Shown here piece by piece: positions 1 through 12,875 of a stretch of DNA of 64,000 nt. Below the pieces are notes generated by a model, which saw only the letters and a list, made by a program, of their open reading frames with translations, had not been told where the DNA came from and made no database searches. Position 1 is the first letter of the stretch, and each line of letters starts with the position of its first letter. The DNA lies in assembly GCA_964019695.1 (NCBI GenBank), contig OZ026522.1:16428687-16492686 (forward strand), written 5' to 3'. Both the position numbers and the translations under genes were made by a program. The DNA is from Loripinus fragilis (Eukaryota > Mollusca > Bivalvia > Lucinida > Lucinidae).

Positions 1-800
1 AAATATTGTCCATTTCACACATATTTAACAAAAACATTTGAATACCTCTATGTACTTAACATCATATATCACTTTGTACCAATTATACATGTTTCTGTAT
101 TCTTTTAAATTGTAAATACTGTAAAACCGGAAATATCGCAAGAATTTTGTTTCCGTGAATAGTGTTAAAAGACATTCTTGCGGCGCTAAGACATTGCAAC
201 AAGTGCATGATTTACCTATATCAGTAAACAACAGAGTGATTTCACCATTTGGCGAGGATTTCATTTTCGCGAAGTTTCGCGAAAATAAAACCCTCGTGAT
301 AATTTCCGAAATTGCAGTAGTAGGTTGTAGTGTCTTATAGAATATTTACAATGAACTTTTGTATATTGGGAATAGTGTCCTGTGTAATTTTTAGTGTATA
401 TCATCACTGTAATTCACTGCATTATGTTATGGTATAAATGGTGAAGTACAATATCTTGATGTGTATTGGTATATAATTAACATCAAATATCACTTTGTAC
501 CAATTATACATGTTTCTGTATTCTTTTAAATTGTAAATACTGTAAATCCGGAAATTTTGGCAGTTTTTTTTTTCGCAAACAGCTTTCAAATTGAAAGACA
601 TTTTTTGCGGCGCTAAAAGTTTGCGACTAGTGCATAATTTACCTTTATCAGTAATGGACAGAGTGATTTCGCCATTTTGCGAGGATTTCATTTTCAAGAA
701 ACTTCGCATATTTTTGTATATTGGGAAAAGTGTCATGCGTAATGTTTAACGCATATCATCACTGTTATTCACTTCATAACGAACGTTATGTGAAAAATGG
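1..800. repeat. Tandem duplication of about 0.4 kb with family M hairpin parts
   Basis: Positions 61-120 and 482-545 are nearly identical (caattatacatgtttctgta and flanks), and 355-440 matches 712-800. Each copy contains the sequence after tactgtaaa(a/t)ccggaaat and the block gcggcgctaa, also found in a hairpin element at 34518. The copies differ by indels (offset 420 bp at one end, about 356 at the other). Open frames here are incidental. Confidence 0.8.
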
Positions 801-806
801 GCCTGG

Positions 807-1028
807 CCCCGAGGTTATAAAGCTTTTTTCATGCTCAACTCAACTGAGAGTGAAATTTCAACTGCTCATAAAAATAAAATATCGACAACTAAAGAAGCTT
901 CTATCAGATGTTGTATTTATCATGCTCATAAATGTTAAAATGCCAACATTTGTGGGCATTTTAACATCTATGAGCAGGATAAATTTTGTACTCACCTGAG
1001 TCGAGCATGAAAAAGTTATAACCTTGGG
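807..1028 (+). mobile_element. MITE family D copy
   Basis: Inverted ends ccccgaggttataaagcttt and aaaaagttataaccttggg, with subterminal catgctcaactcaactgag and a central aaatgccaacatttg hairpin. A second copy follows immediately. Confidence 0.83.
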
Positions 1029-1033
1029 ATCTT

Positions 1034-1249
1034 GTCATGCTCAACTCAACTGAGAGTGAAATTTCAACTTCTCAAAAATTATAAAAAACCGACAACTAAA
1101 GAGGCTTCTTACTTTAAGTCTATCAGATGTTGTATTTATCATGCTAATAAATGTTAAAAATGCCAACATTTGTTGGTATTTTAAAATTTATGAGCAGGAT
1201 AAATTTTGTACTCAGCTGAGTTGAGTATGAAAAAAAGTTTATAACCTTG
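1034..1249 (+). mobile_element. MITE family D copy in tandem with the previous one
   Basis: It starts inside the left end (gtcatgctcaactcaactga), lacks the ccccgaggttataa terminus, and ends aaaaaagtttataacctt. The pair probably arose by tandem duplication. Confidence 0.8.
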
Positions 1250-2766
1250 ATGGCTTGTCTCAAGACGACCTGTTCTTTGGGTTTCTGACAAAGCGAGTTT
1301 CAAACCAGTCTCTACAGCTGCACAGACTAGATAACACATTGACATATCAACTGTATTAAGTTAACATGTGATACTTTCCACAAAAAATAGCAAAGGCGCT
1401 GATCAGACTGCGCGAATGCGTAGGCTGGTCTGCACTTTTGTTGTTTGTAAACCCCCGAAGACAGGTTTTACTGTGTCGAACCCCAAATATGCTATCAACA
1501 CACAAACATAAAATTTCATGCAGCAACGTCAGATGTAATGTCAACGTCTATGACAACAATTGTATAGGGTGTTCAAATTTGATGTTACATAGTAAGTGCA
1601 GAGTTATTAGGAAAAAGACCAAAAGGACAGTACAGTACTGCCAAACAGTTAAATGGGCCAATAGGGTTTGAAATTGTATTAAAATTGGGAAAATGTCATC
1701 TTTTTAGATGAATCCACACTCTAATCTTATTTCTTTTGCAAACTTATTCTCATCTGGTGTCTGAAACACGAATAAATTTATCCACAATACATTGATGGAT
1801 GGTAAAAATCCACTTGAATTGTATTGAGGGGACTATCTCGTAACGTTTTAAGGGGTCTCTAGCTTGTAACTGAAACTATCATCAGTAAGACACATACCAG
1901 GATAATATCAAAAGCATATAAAACGCCAATATAAAGGCACTATGCCCCAAGCATTCAACAAGTTAACACACATTGCAACAGCTCTTTACTAGATTCGCGC
2001 ATTCACCTGGGGCCAGGGTGGTGATATGTTTGAGTTGCCACCTTACAGTGTAGAGCTAACCCACATATATACTGACTATAGCATTGTTAAGCGTCACGTT
2101 AGTCGGATGTCAAATATAAAAGACATACATATTGAGAAATTAGTATCAAATTTGGTGCACCATGAATTCAGATGACCTAGAAGATGTGCATTCGGCTATG
2201 CTTAAAAGAATCCAAGCTGTCATTAAATCACAACTAATGGTGGTGTTACTAAGTGTAAGATGACATGCCAGATTTTCGCAGGAAACGAAATCAGTTTCAA
2301 GATAAAATGCTTTGTTGTTACAGTGCTATACATGTGCTTAAATAAAACATAAAACACATAATGATTTGCACCTCTAAATCATTGCAAAATCAAATCTTAA
2401 GTACATAGGGTATGTAAATAATTATGACAAAAATTACTATCTAGAGAAAATTTGGAAAGCAGCTAGAGATATGAACTCTCCTGTCTGTTTGGCAGATTGA
2501 TTTTACTTGTAAATTGATGGACAGTTCATAACAGCTCAGCGACCTTGCTGCTTATGGGCAAGATCATGTTCATGGTTTAGTTTAATTGGACCATAGCTTC
2601 ACTCTGTCCGCTTACTGCTTCAATTAGATAGCTACCCTCCTGTCAGGTGGTCCATGAAATGTGTACTTAATTGCTACAGAGCTCTACACAGATTGAAATG
2701 CACTTTACACGTTATCAGATTGGTGGCTAGAATATACGTGGACAGCTAAAATAGTACATCTGAAAT
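1250..2766. other. No gene seen
   Basis: AT-rich unique-looking sequence with a degraded GATCAGAC core at about 1399-1440. No frame with codon-like composition and no splice-linked exon recognised. Confidence 0.5.
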
Positions 2767-3003
2767 GAGCCGCGACATGAGATATCCAACAATGTGGTAT
2801 GTGTGACCAGGAAAGGCTCAGACCAGCCTGTGCATACACGCGGTCTGATCAGAGCCATTGCTAGTCGCTTTAATATGCTATGAATATTAAGTTACTGACC
2901 AAACATCATTTGGAGTTTCTAAGCTAAAAAAGAGGCTACAAAGGCTCGTCTGAGTCTATACTTGTCAAAATGCCACATTGTTGGAAATCTTATGTCGTGG
3001 CTC
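2767..3003 (+). mobile_element. MITE family A, full-length copy
   Basis: About 237 bp with inverted ends of some 30 bp: gagccgcgacatgaga...ccaacaatgtgg on the left and ccacattgttggaaat...cgtggctc on the right. The core contains ctcagaccagcctg and tctgatcagagcc, which can pair. It has no coding capacity. This is the commonest family in the window and serves as the reference for the copies below. Confidence 0.88.
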
Positions 3004-3279
3004 AAATGTTGTCAAAGGTTGTTTTACCGCATGCGCCAAGAAAAGAGGGATGCAAAGGCTATCAATTTAATGCAATTGAACACTAAATTATTGTGATACA
3101 AATACAATAAGTTATAGTTTTACGTTAAAATATTTAAACAATCACAGAAAAAGCAAAGACTATCAGTGCTGCCATGATTTCAAAACAATTCTGAGCTGAT
3201 AGGCTTGACATTTCTGGTCATTTTTTTTTCTGTGCTGTCAAATGAAATGGGAGCCTTTTCCTAAGTTTTTTATTACTCC

Positions 3280-4246
3280 TAATACCCCTATTCCACACAG
3301 GCCCCGAATCCCAATAATTGAGACGGATTGACAAATATTTGGATTTGTGGCTGAATCGTACTCAGTTTGTGAAGGTCTTAAGTCATTTGCACAGTCCGTA
3401 GTGAGTTCTTGCAATTCGTAGGTCTATCGGGAATTCGGCTCAAAAGTTATGAACTGTTCAAAAATTTGGCCACGAATTCCCCGATTCGAAAAATCGTGCG
3501 TGATTCGTACCAAATTTCTAAGGCATTTTTGGACATCGTAACTGAATCGTAATCGATTCGGAGGCGTTTTCGGGCATTCGTAGCTACTCTTAGCTCATTC
3601 ATGGGGAATTGGGAGATTAAGCCAAGCACTAAAACCAAGGAAGAGATAGTAGAAGGATTTTCCCTAAGATTAATTACCCCGTCACGCGCATGTGAGCAGT
3701 CCTAGAAGTTGAAACAGATTTGGCAGATTCTGGAGCACAATCAGGATCAGTCAGTAGCTCCTGTCTGGTGATTTTGCCAATGGTAAACTGTCATATTTTT
3801 CCAAATCAAAGAGCCTGCGTCAGGGTCTCTCGACTTTAACGTAGTTGTTTTCTTCTAGCTATATAAGAAGCCGTTTTCAACACTCAAGTTGCAGGATCAT
3901 TTCTACTGCTGCTTTACGAGGAACATTCATTTTGGAACTGATGACCAGAAGCATGTTTGGGCCTTTTTTTATAACTATCGTGGAATCGTGGCGAATCGTC
4001 GCGGATTTCTGTTAATACGTGCCCAAATCGTGCTGCATTCGGCATATTCGTAATGAATGCTTGTGCGATTCCAGCCAAATTGAGCCGATTCCCCCGAATA
4101 TTCGTAACAACATCGTATCTGAACCGGGACTGACTCGTAGAACGTAATGGAGAAAAAACAATAAAACCTCACGATCCCCCCGAATAAAAAAAAATCAATT
4201 CGTGGCGGTTCGGGCGATTCGTGGTCTGTGTGGAGTAGGGGTATTA
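3280..4246. mobile_element. TTAA-type element K1, 967 bp, with phased TCG motifs
   Basis: The terminal inverted repeat is taatacccctattccacaca on the left, with one mismatch to the right end. The right flank reads ttaa and the left ctaa, so a TTAA duplication with one later change is likely. Blocks at 3350-3610 and 3975-4220 carry TCGta/TCGtg motifs about 11 bp apart. The design matches K2 and K3, but the ends and motif differ. Confidence 0.75.
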
Positions 4247-4594
4247 AGGGACTTTTATGAAAGTATAATTTCAACATCTTTTGACAAACAATCTTTTGGA
4301 TGTTTAATTTTGACCATCTTCATGCTGAACATGATCTTATTTCCAGCCTTGGTTTGATCAATATATCAAGATCAACATTAGATTGTCACACTCTGTGTAT
4401 TTCTTTTATGCGTTCTATTTTGTTGTCCTGTAAATAATTTTCTGGCGATTTTTAAGGGCCACAGAACAAAACTGGTTTTATCTGGTGATTTTAAGTGTTC
4501 TCTACAATTGTCATAAACTGTTATCATTATATACCTAGCATTAATTTCTGACTGTTTTTTTTTTCAGTGAGATAGTTTCAGTATCTTGAGCAGT

Positions 4595-4924
4595 TTTGTT
4601 CGTTTGTTTTGTTGCTTTACGTCCCAAGTCAAACAGCTATGGTCATGGCGGGACGGTCAGTTCACCTACATGTAACCACACTTTTTCCTGGGCAAGCTTG
4701 AACAAGCAGTTAACCAGTACTTTGTGCACATACTTTCGCTTAATACTGACAACAACCCTTCTTGAATGATTCAGCGGAAGGGAGGAGAATGGCCGTAGAA
4801 ATAATTTCATGATCAATCTCCACGAAAGTAAGGTACCAAGCCTGGATCGAACTCGCGACCCCTGGATCTGCAGTCAGACTCGCATCTGTTGCCAGACACG
4901 TTACCGACTGCGCTACGCGGCCCG
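4595..4924 (-). mobile_element. tRNA-derived SINE (type S2) with 14-bp target duplication
   Basis: On the - strand the head has an A-box-like tagcgcagtcgg and B-box-like gagttcgatcc (4830-4924). The body contains acgtcccaa and gttaactgcttgtt. The duplicate gtatcttgagcagt flanks it at 4581-4594 and 4925-4938, identical in all 14 bases. Confidence 0.9.
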
Positions 4925-5076
4925 GTATCTTGAGCAGTGACATATTTCACTACTGATGATACTATTTCCTGTCTGCCTGTGTTAAAATACACATTTTTGT
5001 CTTTGTTGCATTTTTTAAATATCCTATTTGTCTATTTTTCTAGGAACACTTAGATAGGTATATAATATAGAGAATA

Positions 5077-5232
5077 TAGAGAATGATATATTGCGTTTCC
5101 ATGATATTTGAAAAAGCTTTCACTCAGGCATGGCTCTACGTGTAAACAATGAGTCCTTTCGGACTCATTGTTTATGTGTATTCAGCCAAGCCTTCATGAC
5201 AGACCATGGAAACGCATTGTATTATTCTCTAT
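5077..5232. mobile_element. Palindromic element
   Basis: Outer arms agagaatgatatattgcgtt and inverse (aacgcattgtattattctct), and a strong inner hairpin aacaatgagtcctttcggac / tcattgttt. It occurs once in this window. Confidence 0.8.
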
Positions 5233-7994
5233 CTCAGCATGAACAACAACTATGTGCTGTAGATAGTTATATGAGATGTAATTTCATCAATATTAACTAT
5301 ATGTAGTTCTCTCTCTCTCTCATCATGATGTCACTATATAAACATGTATGTAATATTGTGTATATACGTGCATATGTAACAAATAATGTCATCTGAGATT
5401 GATAAGTAAAGATATGGTATGTGATACGAGACCTGTTTCATGTTTATTTGAACAGATGTGAATTTAAGTTTTTGCCGCTGCATATAAATAAAACAAACAA
5501 AGGAGCTCTAGCGATAAGGCGTATATTTTCCCTAGTTGACATGATTACAAAACCTAAATTTTCAAATTGCCCTAATATTTTCAAAGTTGGACTGTTTCGG
5601 TAGTAAAATATGCATAAAAAGCATCAAAATATGTTTCAAAGCGATCATCGTTTACAAAGCCATGAAAACTTGCGCCTTCTACTCCCACCCCTCATTTTAC
5701 GTCTTTAGACTGGGTGCCGTTTAGACGATAGTTTTAGTAAATCAAAGTAAAAAAGTAAAAAGTGCTAGAATATTAAGGATATAAGTGCTCTTCATTTCCA
5801 AAACTTTGCGGTATTTCTTCTGCGCATGCGTACGAAATATACTTAAAATTGTGACGTTTGTCATTGAAAAGATGAAACTGGCGTCTTTCAGTTTGTTTTA
5901 GATGCTTTACCCCCCTAGACCCAAGATGCCCTTTGGACAATTTAAATGTCGCTATACAAATATATAAAATACGTAAATGGCGTCTTGGGTCTAGGAGGGG
6001 GGGGGGGGGGGGGAGGGCCTGTATAAGCGAAAGAAGACATTAAATATCTGACAAAAATAGACCTTTTTGCAAGATGGCCGTTTTTATTGTACATCAACTG
6101 TATAAATGGTTTTACTGTACATAACGTGGTTCCCTGTTTAAGGGTCTAGTCCCATATATGTTCCTGAATAACAAGCACAGTTGATGACCGAAATATATTC
6201 TCATTCAATTAGAAGTGAGTTATTACATACATGACGGAAAACCCATTTTAAAGTATACAAATTGGGGGCAATGGTGCATCGACGGCTCGTCTATATATAC
6301 TGACGTCAAGAAAAACGTCTCATCTAAAAATAAACGTGAATATCTCTTAGACTGATCAGCCTAAAGTTATGAATTTCAATGCATTATAACATCTTATCAG
6401 TCAAGCGTATCTCATGAAAACAAAATTGCTGAAAGAATATTTGAGGCTTTGTTTCAAGACACAATCCGTTGACAGGAAAAACGTGTTTTACCATTGCACA
6501 ACAGTCTTTATTTTACCAAAAATGCGTTTATAATGTTAATACAAAGTTTGTATGCGTCTGTTGAACGAAATAACTTACCCCACTCACCTTTTCGCCATGC
6601 ATTTCAGTAAAACTTAAATGTCATGACTGCAAAGTGGGTGAAAAGTCTGTTACGAATCCTTTGCAAAAGTCTTAAGTCTTTAACCAGTGACGATTGCGGA
6701 GGAAATGCAATCTGGCACTTGTTCCAGACGGCCGTTTCGGATGACGTTAATGTAGACCATCGACAGGTCATTGGGCGTTACAGCTCATCTTAAATATCGT
6801 GATTTTACGTAGGCATATTCTATGTACATTACCTCATGTATCCCTTTATCATTTTCTTCATTACTTAAAGCAAAACGAGAATGTTGGCAAGTTTCGTAAA
6901 CATACCTTACATTTTGTCTTTAGTATGACGCCATAATTTCATAAAGTTTTTACTCGCAAGCACAACTGTTTGAAAAACTGATCTAAATAGCAAAATATTA
7001 ACGGCACAAACGGGGTGCAAATTCAAATTGAAACCATAAGCGATCGATGCACAATGCCGTCATGTGTACAATGAGCCTGTATGACGTCATAGGAATAACG
7101 CGTCACCTGCATATCAAATTAAAGTCACTTTCCAAAATCGCCCAACCTCTACATAAAGAAGCATTACGTGGCAGTTCATTTTTATATATCATCGCTAAGA
7201 AATCAGTGATAATGAGTGAGGCATTTTTAGTTGACGTCAGTATATACTTGTTGAATGTGCCTAGTTTCTCGAGTCGTTATTTCAACAAAATAAAACGAAC
7301 TTCTCGTTTAGGGAGATTGCACGCCTTATCGCTAGAAATTATTTTGCTTTATCTTAGATAAAGGAATGTCCTAGGTATGGTCAAATAGACAAAATGGCAA
7401 ATTAAAGACTACCCATAAAACGGCTGCCTGAAATACACCCCAACCCCATTTTATTAATTTAAGAGCTAAATCGGGTGTATCTTTCATGAAAATGTGTATT
7501 TAAGTGTGCCATTTTCTTTTAAGTTTAGAGGAACATTCAGTCTATTATTCAAATGAAAAACAGTTTCTGTGCACCTATTTTTGCTTGACAACTGGGCTTA
7601 ATAAGTTCTACCATACAAGTGCGCAAAAGGGTATTCCATGTATAGAATTTGTCCTAGAAGAATAGTGAAAAACAAATTCTCAAAACTCACAGCCGACTCA
7701 AGTTCTTAGATATTTTAAAATCATATCGCCGATAAAACTGTTCACCAAAAATTGCATTTATGTATTCTGCATACATTTAGTGTTGCCTTGGAAACTGTAA
7801 ACCCTAAAATTTGGTGTTCAAGTTTCTTCCAAAAAGTAAATATCCAACTGAAATGCTTTATGTTCTAACAGAACACACTTGTATTATTTATGTACAATTT
7901 ATAATAGGTTTCCAGAGAAAAACTTCATGTCTTTAAGGGAAATCGTTCGAGATCGATTCAGAACATTTCGATTCAGGCAATGAGATATACATTT
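5233..7994. other. No gene seen apart from one short MITE
   Basis: AT-rich with a dinucleotide (ct)n at about 5309 and the short element at 5910-6001. The 104-codon frame at 7047 has no recognisable domain and I do not call it. Confidence 0.45.
5910..6001. mobile_element. Short inverted-repeat element ending in a G run
   Basis: Ends ccccctagacccaagatgcc and ggcgtcttgggtctaggagg match for about 20 bp. A run of 17 G (5997-6013) follows directly. Confidence 0.75.
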
Positions 7995-8180
7995 AGACCT
8001 GTGTAAAACAGCTACTCTCAAAAAGATCAAAAATTGTTGTTCAAGACTTAGTATTGTTTAACGCAGGTCGAAAGTAACTTGGAGCATTCTGCAACACTTT
8101 CGACATTCATAAAGCTACCTATTGTCATTAAGAATTTTGCTTTTGTATATTTGTGAGTGCCCGTTTTACACAGAGTTTAC
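7995..8180. mobile_element. MITE family B, diverged copy
   Basis: Ends acctgtgtaaaaca and tgttt-like tacacagagttt, with the central hairpin caggtcgaaagt...ggagcattctgcaacacttt. Family B elsewhere has ends acagtaaaacctgtcttaag and the 12-bp stem gtattgcagaatgctcc. Confidence 0.75.
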
Positions 8181-8221
8181 TGAGCTACATCTGAAGATTG
8201 GAATCTACAATTATTGATAAT

Positions 8222-8444
8222 AACCCATAGAAGCATAGCGTCCTTATTTTTGGACATTGACAAACTGAACAAACCCAGATCAGACGCAACAAAATGTGGC
8301 GTCTAATCAGGATCTCCACTGTTTGCTTACAGATTGTTCCATCATATTTGAATAAAAATTAAAAATAACATACACCACCCCTTACGCGGAAATGGACTGG
8401 TCCAATTATTAAGATTGAAAATTTTCATTCGGCTTAAATGGGTT
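8222..8444 (-). mobile_element. MITE family C copy, left member of an inverted pair
   Basis: It ends in ttcggcttaaatgggtt and contains cccagatcagacgcaac with its partner gtggcgtctaatcagg. Family C ends are aacccatttaagcc. An oppositely oriented copy lies 167 bp to the right. Confidence 0.82.
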
Positions 8445-8611
8445 AGAAAATCTAGTGGTAATAGCCCCTGAAAACTTTTTTGTTTTAATCAAATAACATA
8501 GTTCCTCTTAATTCAAATTTATAACTTAAGCTAAAACATAAAACAAAACATATTATTGCTGCATCACTAGAAAGTTATATAGTATAGTTTGAAATAATTA
8601 TCTTTTCTTTT

Positions 8612-8837
8612 AACCCATTTAAGCCAAATAAAATTTTCCATTATTGTCAATTAAACCAGTCCCTGTTCATTTTAGGAGTTGTTAGGTTGTACTTTTCATT
8701 TTTATCAAACTTTTCATTGAACTTTCTGCTTGAAAACAGTGGAGACCCTGATTAGACGCCGCGTGTTGCGGCGTCTGATCTGGGTCTGCACTGTTTGTCT
8801 ATGCCCTACAAATAGGATGCTAGGCTTAAATGGTTTT
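8612..8837 (+). mobile_element. MITE family C copy, right member of an inverted pair
   Basis: It begins aacccatttaagccaaata and ends aggcttaaatggtt, with the core gacgccgcgtgttgcggcgt. The direction is opposite to the copy at 8222-8444. Confidence 0.82.
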
Positions 8838-9159
8838 AAAACGAAAACATAAATAAATAAATCTGAAGCACAAGAAACTGTGTTCGATATGTTCAACCGA
8901 TGGTCAAATCTCTAGTTTAACACTAGTGATAGTTTACGTTTATTGAAATTATAACAGTTTAATATGACTGTATGACTGTACCAAGGACGACATGTAAAAA
9001 ATGTAAGATGAACATATTTGTATCCATGAAAATATTTTGAATAATATGGGACTATAATACTGTTGTTTTTATTCTTTACTGTTGTGGCTTACTTGTATAC
9101 TAGTCAAAACATTAAACCGATCACATGTATTCTATGGATTTTTGTAAAGTAAGGGTGCA

Positions 9160-9425
9160 AAAATCAGAAATCGATAAAATCAAGTACCACACCTGACCCA
9201 GGATACCAATGGGAAAGTGACAAACTCACAGTTATACACCACAAACGAGAGCCAAGAGGTCAGCCCGATCCAAACAGGTGACCACATGGCACAAATAAAC
9301 AGATGCGCACAAAGGCATAACAAACACAAGACAGGAAAAAACATAAACGATCCACAAAAGAAGTGCCGCCTTGGAACGGTCAGTAAAATATTTACTGGTG
9401 GGTTTACACCGGTTTCACGGTAAAC
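9160..9425 (+). repeat. Family N dispersed repeat
   Basis: Shares taccacacctgacccaggat, gggaaagtgacaaactcaca and acgagagccaagaggtcagc with 16480-16745. The frame reads TNSQLYTTNESQEVS in both, which may mark an old coding repeat, but copies diverge by indels. Confidence 0.7.
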
Positions 9426-9429
9426 CTTT

Positions 9430-11611
9430 TATGCGCTATATATATTCCGATTTCATTACGAATAAGCCAGCAGCCAAAAACTAAGTATAATTTATAAAAT
9501 TGAACCAGGTAGTTTTGACGACCCTCATTTTCAAAACAGTACAAGCATTAGCATCGGATAAGTTTTGCCACTGACCACAAGTGACAACCCTAATGCAGGA
9601 GAAGTGTTCGTTTCAGAAGCTGGCTATATACTCACGAACATGTTTTGCGGCTGAAAGTGGTTAATTTAAAAAAAAGGAATGTATCACAAATAGTAACATA
9701 ATGCTGATTTGTGCGAAATTTAAACATTGTGATACCAATATTCGAAGAAGCATCCTTTATGTACTGTTGAATATTTCTTCAATATCGTTACTGGTTACAG
9801 AGGTTATGTCATTTTAGGTTTTGATGAAAACCAAAAGATGTATGTTTTGGCGAGAACAAATTTATCTGTAGGTAAAATTGAGATACATGTATATAACCAA
9901 GTTATCCTTTCTTCAGGATAACAATCTGAAATTAGTCTTGAATTGAAATACGGTGCATCTTATTTTTCCAAAGTAATCATGAGTAATTATAAAGTAATCA
10001 TGATATAATAGTAACTGTAATCGATTATATTTAAAGAAAGGAATTGTAATTGTTATCATTAATAATGAAGTTCCAAAGTAATTGTTATTGCAATCATACA
10101 ATCAATTCCCCAAAAGTAAGTGAGTATGGTCCGGGAATACCACAATCATACACTGCAGACCAAGTCAAGGAACTGTAAAGAGGAGCCGCAGAATATCATG
10201 CGCGGATCCAGGAATTTTCGACAGGGGGGTCCAGGTCAATCTGACAAAAAAGATCTGACAACGTTTTTTTTTTTTTAGTCCTCAGCTAATTTTACAGAAG
10301 TCAAATGGTGGTTAATTTTAATGAAAACTACCATTTTCAAGGTTCCATAGGGGGTCCAACATTTTCCAGGGGGAAGGGGGGCAACATTTTCCAGTGGGGG
10401 TGGGTCCAATTGCTTATTCCCTATAGAAACCTATATAACTTGTGATTTTCCGGGGGGGGGGGTCCGGACCACCTGTCCCCCCCCCCCCGGATCCACACTT
10501 GGAACATCAACAGTCACAAGAGAGCAGGAAGACAATTGAAATCAACACCCCTCAAGGACGACTGTCCGCAAAACCAGGAAGAACACCAATCACTGCACAA
10601 CAACAATGGCGTAGCCTGTACGCTGAAAAGTTGCGCAGATCAAAGGGAGACTACTGGATCAAACAGTGATTCTCTTCAATTGCGTCCTCTTTAAAATGGG
10701 AACTTCTCGTAAAGGAAAGAATTTACTCCCAGAGGGAGCGAATTCTTTCCTTTAAGAGCAGCTCCTTATTAAATGGAAAATAACTTATATGCCACAATAT
10801 GTTACCTTTCCTGTAAAGTTGTTTTTTTATTACGCACGTGGGTAACTGCGTAATGGAGCTACGTAGCCAGTGAGCAAAAACAAGGACCAAACACAGAACA
10901 CCCAGAAACAAAGGGAACAAACAATGAATCAACAACAACAGAACTACTTCCACAGAACGAATAGCAGCCCAAAGTTAGGAAAAAGGCACATAACAGAAAT
11001 CGACACAATCAAGTACCACACCTGACCCAGGACATCGTATGGAAAAGTGACAAACACACAACAAAACGTCACGGACAGGATAGCCGCGAGGTAAGCCCTT
11101 TTCTAGCAGATGACCTAAAGGCTGAAAGACACAGACAAAACAATTTGGCAAACTTTTTTAAGACAAATACAAATAAAAAAGATGCGCAAAATAAGCTACC
11201 GGGGGTCCACAAGTGCACATCACTGGCATCGAATCCTCTCTCCATACTCCACCGCTTATAATACAAACACCACCCAACCCGCACTGTAGCTCCAAACTAA
11301 TGCAACAGAGTTTAACCAGAAATGAGTCGCTTTTTTGTTCTTTGTGTCCAGGAGCACCCTATGTCTCCCCGTCGGAGGTTTTGCATTTAACATCCCAGGA
11401 GCTGGGGACATTGGCTTAGAGTCTCAATGGACAGGTAAGTCCTGTATATGGTGTGGGTGCAACCGTGTCTAAAGAAACATTTCTAGTTAAATTTTAAGAG
11501 ATACAAATAGTTATGATAAATGAAGCAACGATTCATTTAAGCATTAAAAGAAGACTAGAAATCAGCCTGTCCAGCTCTTCTGCGCTGGAACTCGAAGGCT
11601 CGGGTCGTCAG
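9430..11611. other. Low-complexity region, no gene seen
   Basis: It holds an A/T palindromic stretch (about 9960-10080), family G-like G/C-run sequence (10200-10500, ggggggtccggaccacctgt) and a family N copy. Open frames here contain no domain. Confidence 0.45.
10985..11150 (+). repeat. Family N dispersed repeat, diverged copy
   Basis: Shares aatcaagtaccacacctgac and ccaggacatcgtatgg; the peptide-like stretch seen in the other copies is lost. Confidence 0.6.
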
Positions 11612-11996
11612 TTAAGCCCCGTTCTCACTGTTCCGGTTTAAGGTGCCGGTTCATCCCGGTTTGATGATCCGGAATGAACCGTGTCACAATCGTGGCGGCA
11701 CCGTGGACAATCTTGGAGATCCGGGATGAAACGTGTTGAACCAGCTCATGTCCCCGGTTGTTTTAAAATGTTTAAAACAACCAGGACTCACCGGGAGTAA
11801 CCGGGAAGGCTGTCGGGCCGATACCGGCGCATTCCGGGAAGGCTGTCCAATACCGTGGTAAACCGGGACGACGCCGGGTGCAACCATGTCTCCACCGGGA
11901 CGGCGTCGGGGCGATACCGGCGCATACCGGGAACATCCTTGTCTCCACAGTGATAAACCGTGCGCGATGAAGACCCCTGGTATGCCTGATTTTTCA

Positions 11997-12212
11997 AGAA
12001 TGTGGTATATGCCAACAGCAATACCTCAGATTAGCCTGCGCCTAGGCGCAGTCTGATCAGAGCCTTTGCGAGTCGCTTGACTATTATTTGACTGTTGAGC
12101 TACTGACAGAACTACGTGTAGAATCTCTTAGCTTAAATGGGGACTGCACAGGCTTGTCTGAGTCTACACATCTCAAAATACCACACTGTTGGAAATCACA
12201 TGCCGCGGCTCA
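11997..12212 (+). mobile_element. MITE family A copy, inside K2
   Basis: The left end is eroded (aatgtggtatatgcc) but the right end ccacactgttggaaatcaca is intact. The 68-codon frame at 12088 lies in it and is not a gene. Confidence 0.8.
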
Positions 12213-12875
12213 TAGTGTTTATATATTTTTACTAAAAAGCAAGACAATCTGGGCCAAGTATTACAATGCACCCTTAAAGTTAAGGAAGACTTGAGTAAAG
12301 TATTGAATTTTCAGGATGCAAATAACAACATTTTCAAACTGTTTAAAATCAAAATAGTTTCTTTTTTCTATAGATCACAATGATATCTTTGACCACAAGT
12401 ACTACATCGGTCCTCGCAATTTATTAAAGCTGCATAGTCTGTAACTTTTGATCTTTTATTTTTTGAAATAATGTTCTATTTTTCAAGAACACAGTAAAAT
12501 AACTAAAATTCAGATAATACATTTTGCCAATTTCGTAAATCTTTACAAACTATCAGTATCAAAACAACAGCATTTATGTTAAAAATTATTGGAGGGACGC
12601 AAATAATTACCAACAAGAGAAAAAACACATGTTTTTATAAGATAATTTACTTTTCCATGCAGTTTTCAGCTATAGTGAACAGATGTATTGTGAAAACTTT
12701 ACTTAATTCTGCTTTTACAAATGATTTAAAAAGAAAAATGTTCATAGTAGTTGCAGACTTAGCCTCTTTAAGCATTTAATGTAACATATTGAAATATCAA
12801 TACTTAAATTAAGTCTTCCTTAACTTTAAGGAGGCATTGTAGTTACGGCATTTGAACCTCATCGTAAGAAAACAG

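Noticed and set aside
7047..7361. 104-codon + strand frame
   Set aside because: No recognisable motif, no splice partners, composition like the surrounding DNA.
9217..9423. TNSQLYTTNESQEVS frame repeated at 9217 and 16540
   Set aside because: Looks protein-like and recurs, but copies lose frame by indels and a third copy (10985) lacks it; kept only as a dispersed repeat.
11684..12021. Overlapping 67- and 77-codon frames on the - strand
   Set aside because: They fall in the phased CCG blocks of K2, which are stop-poor because of composition; no domain.
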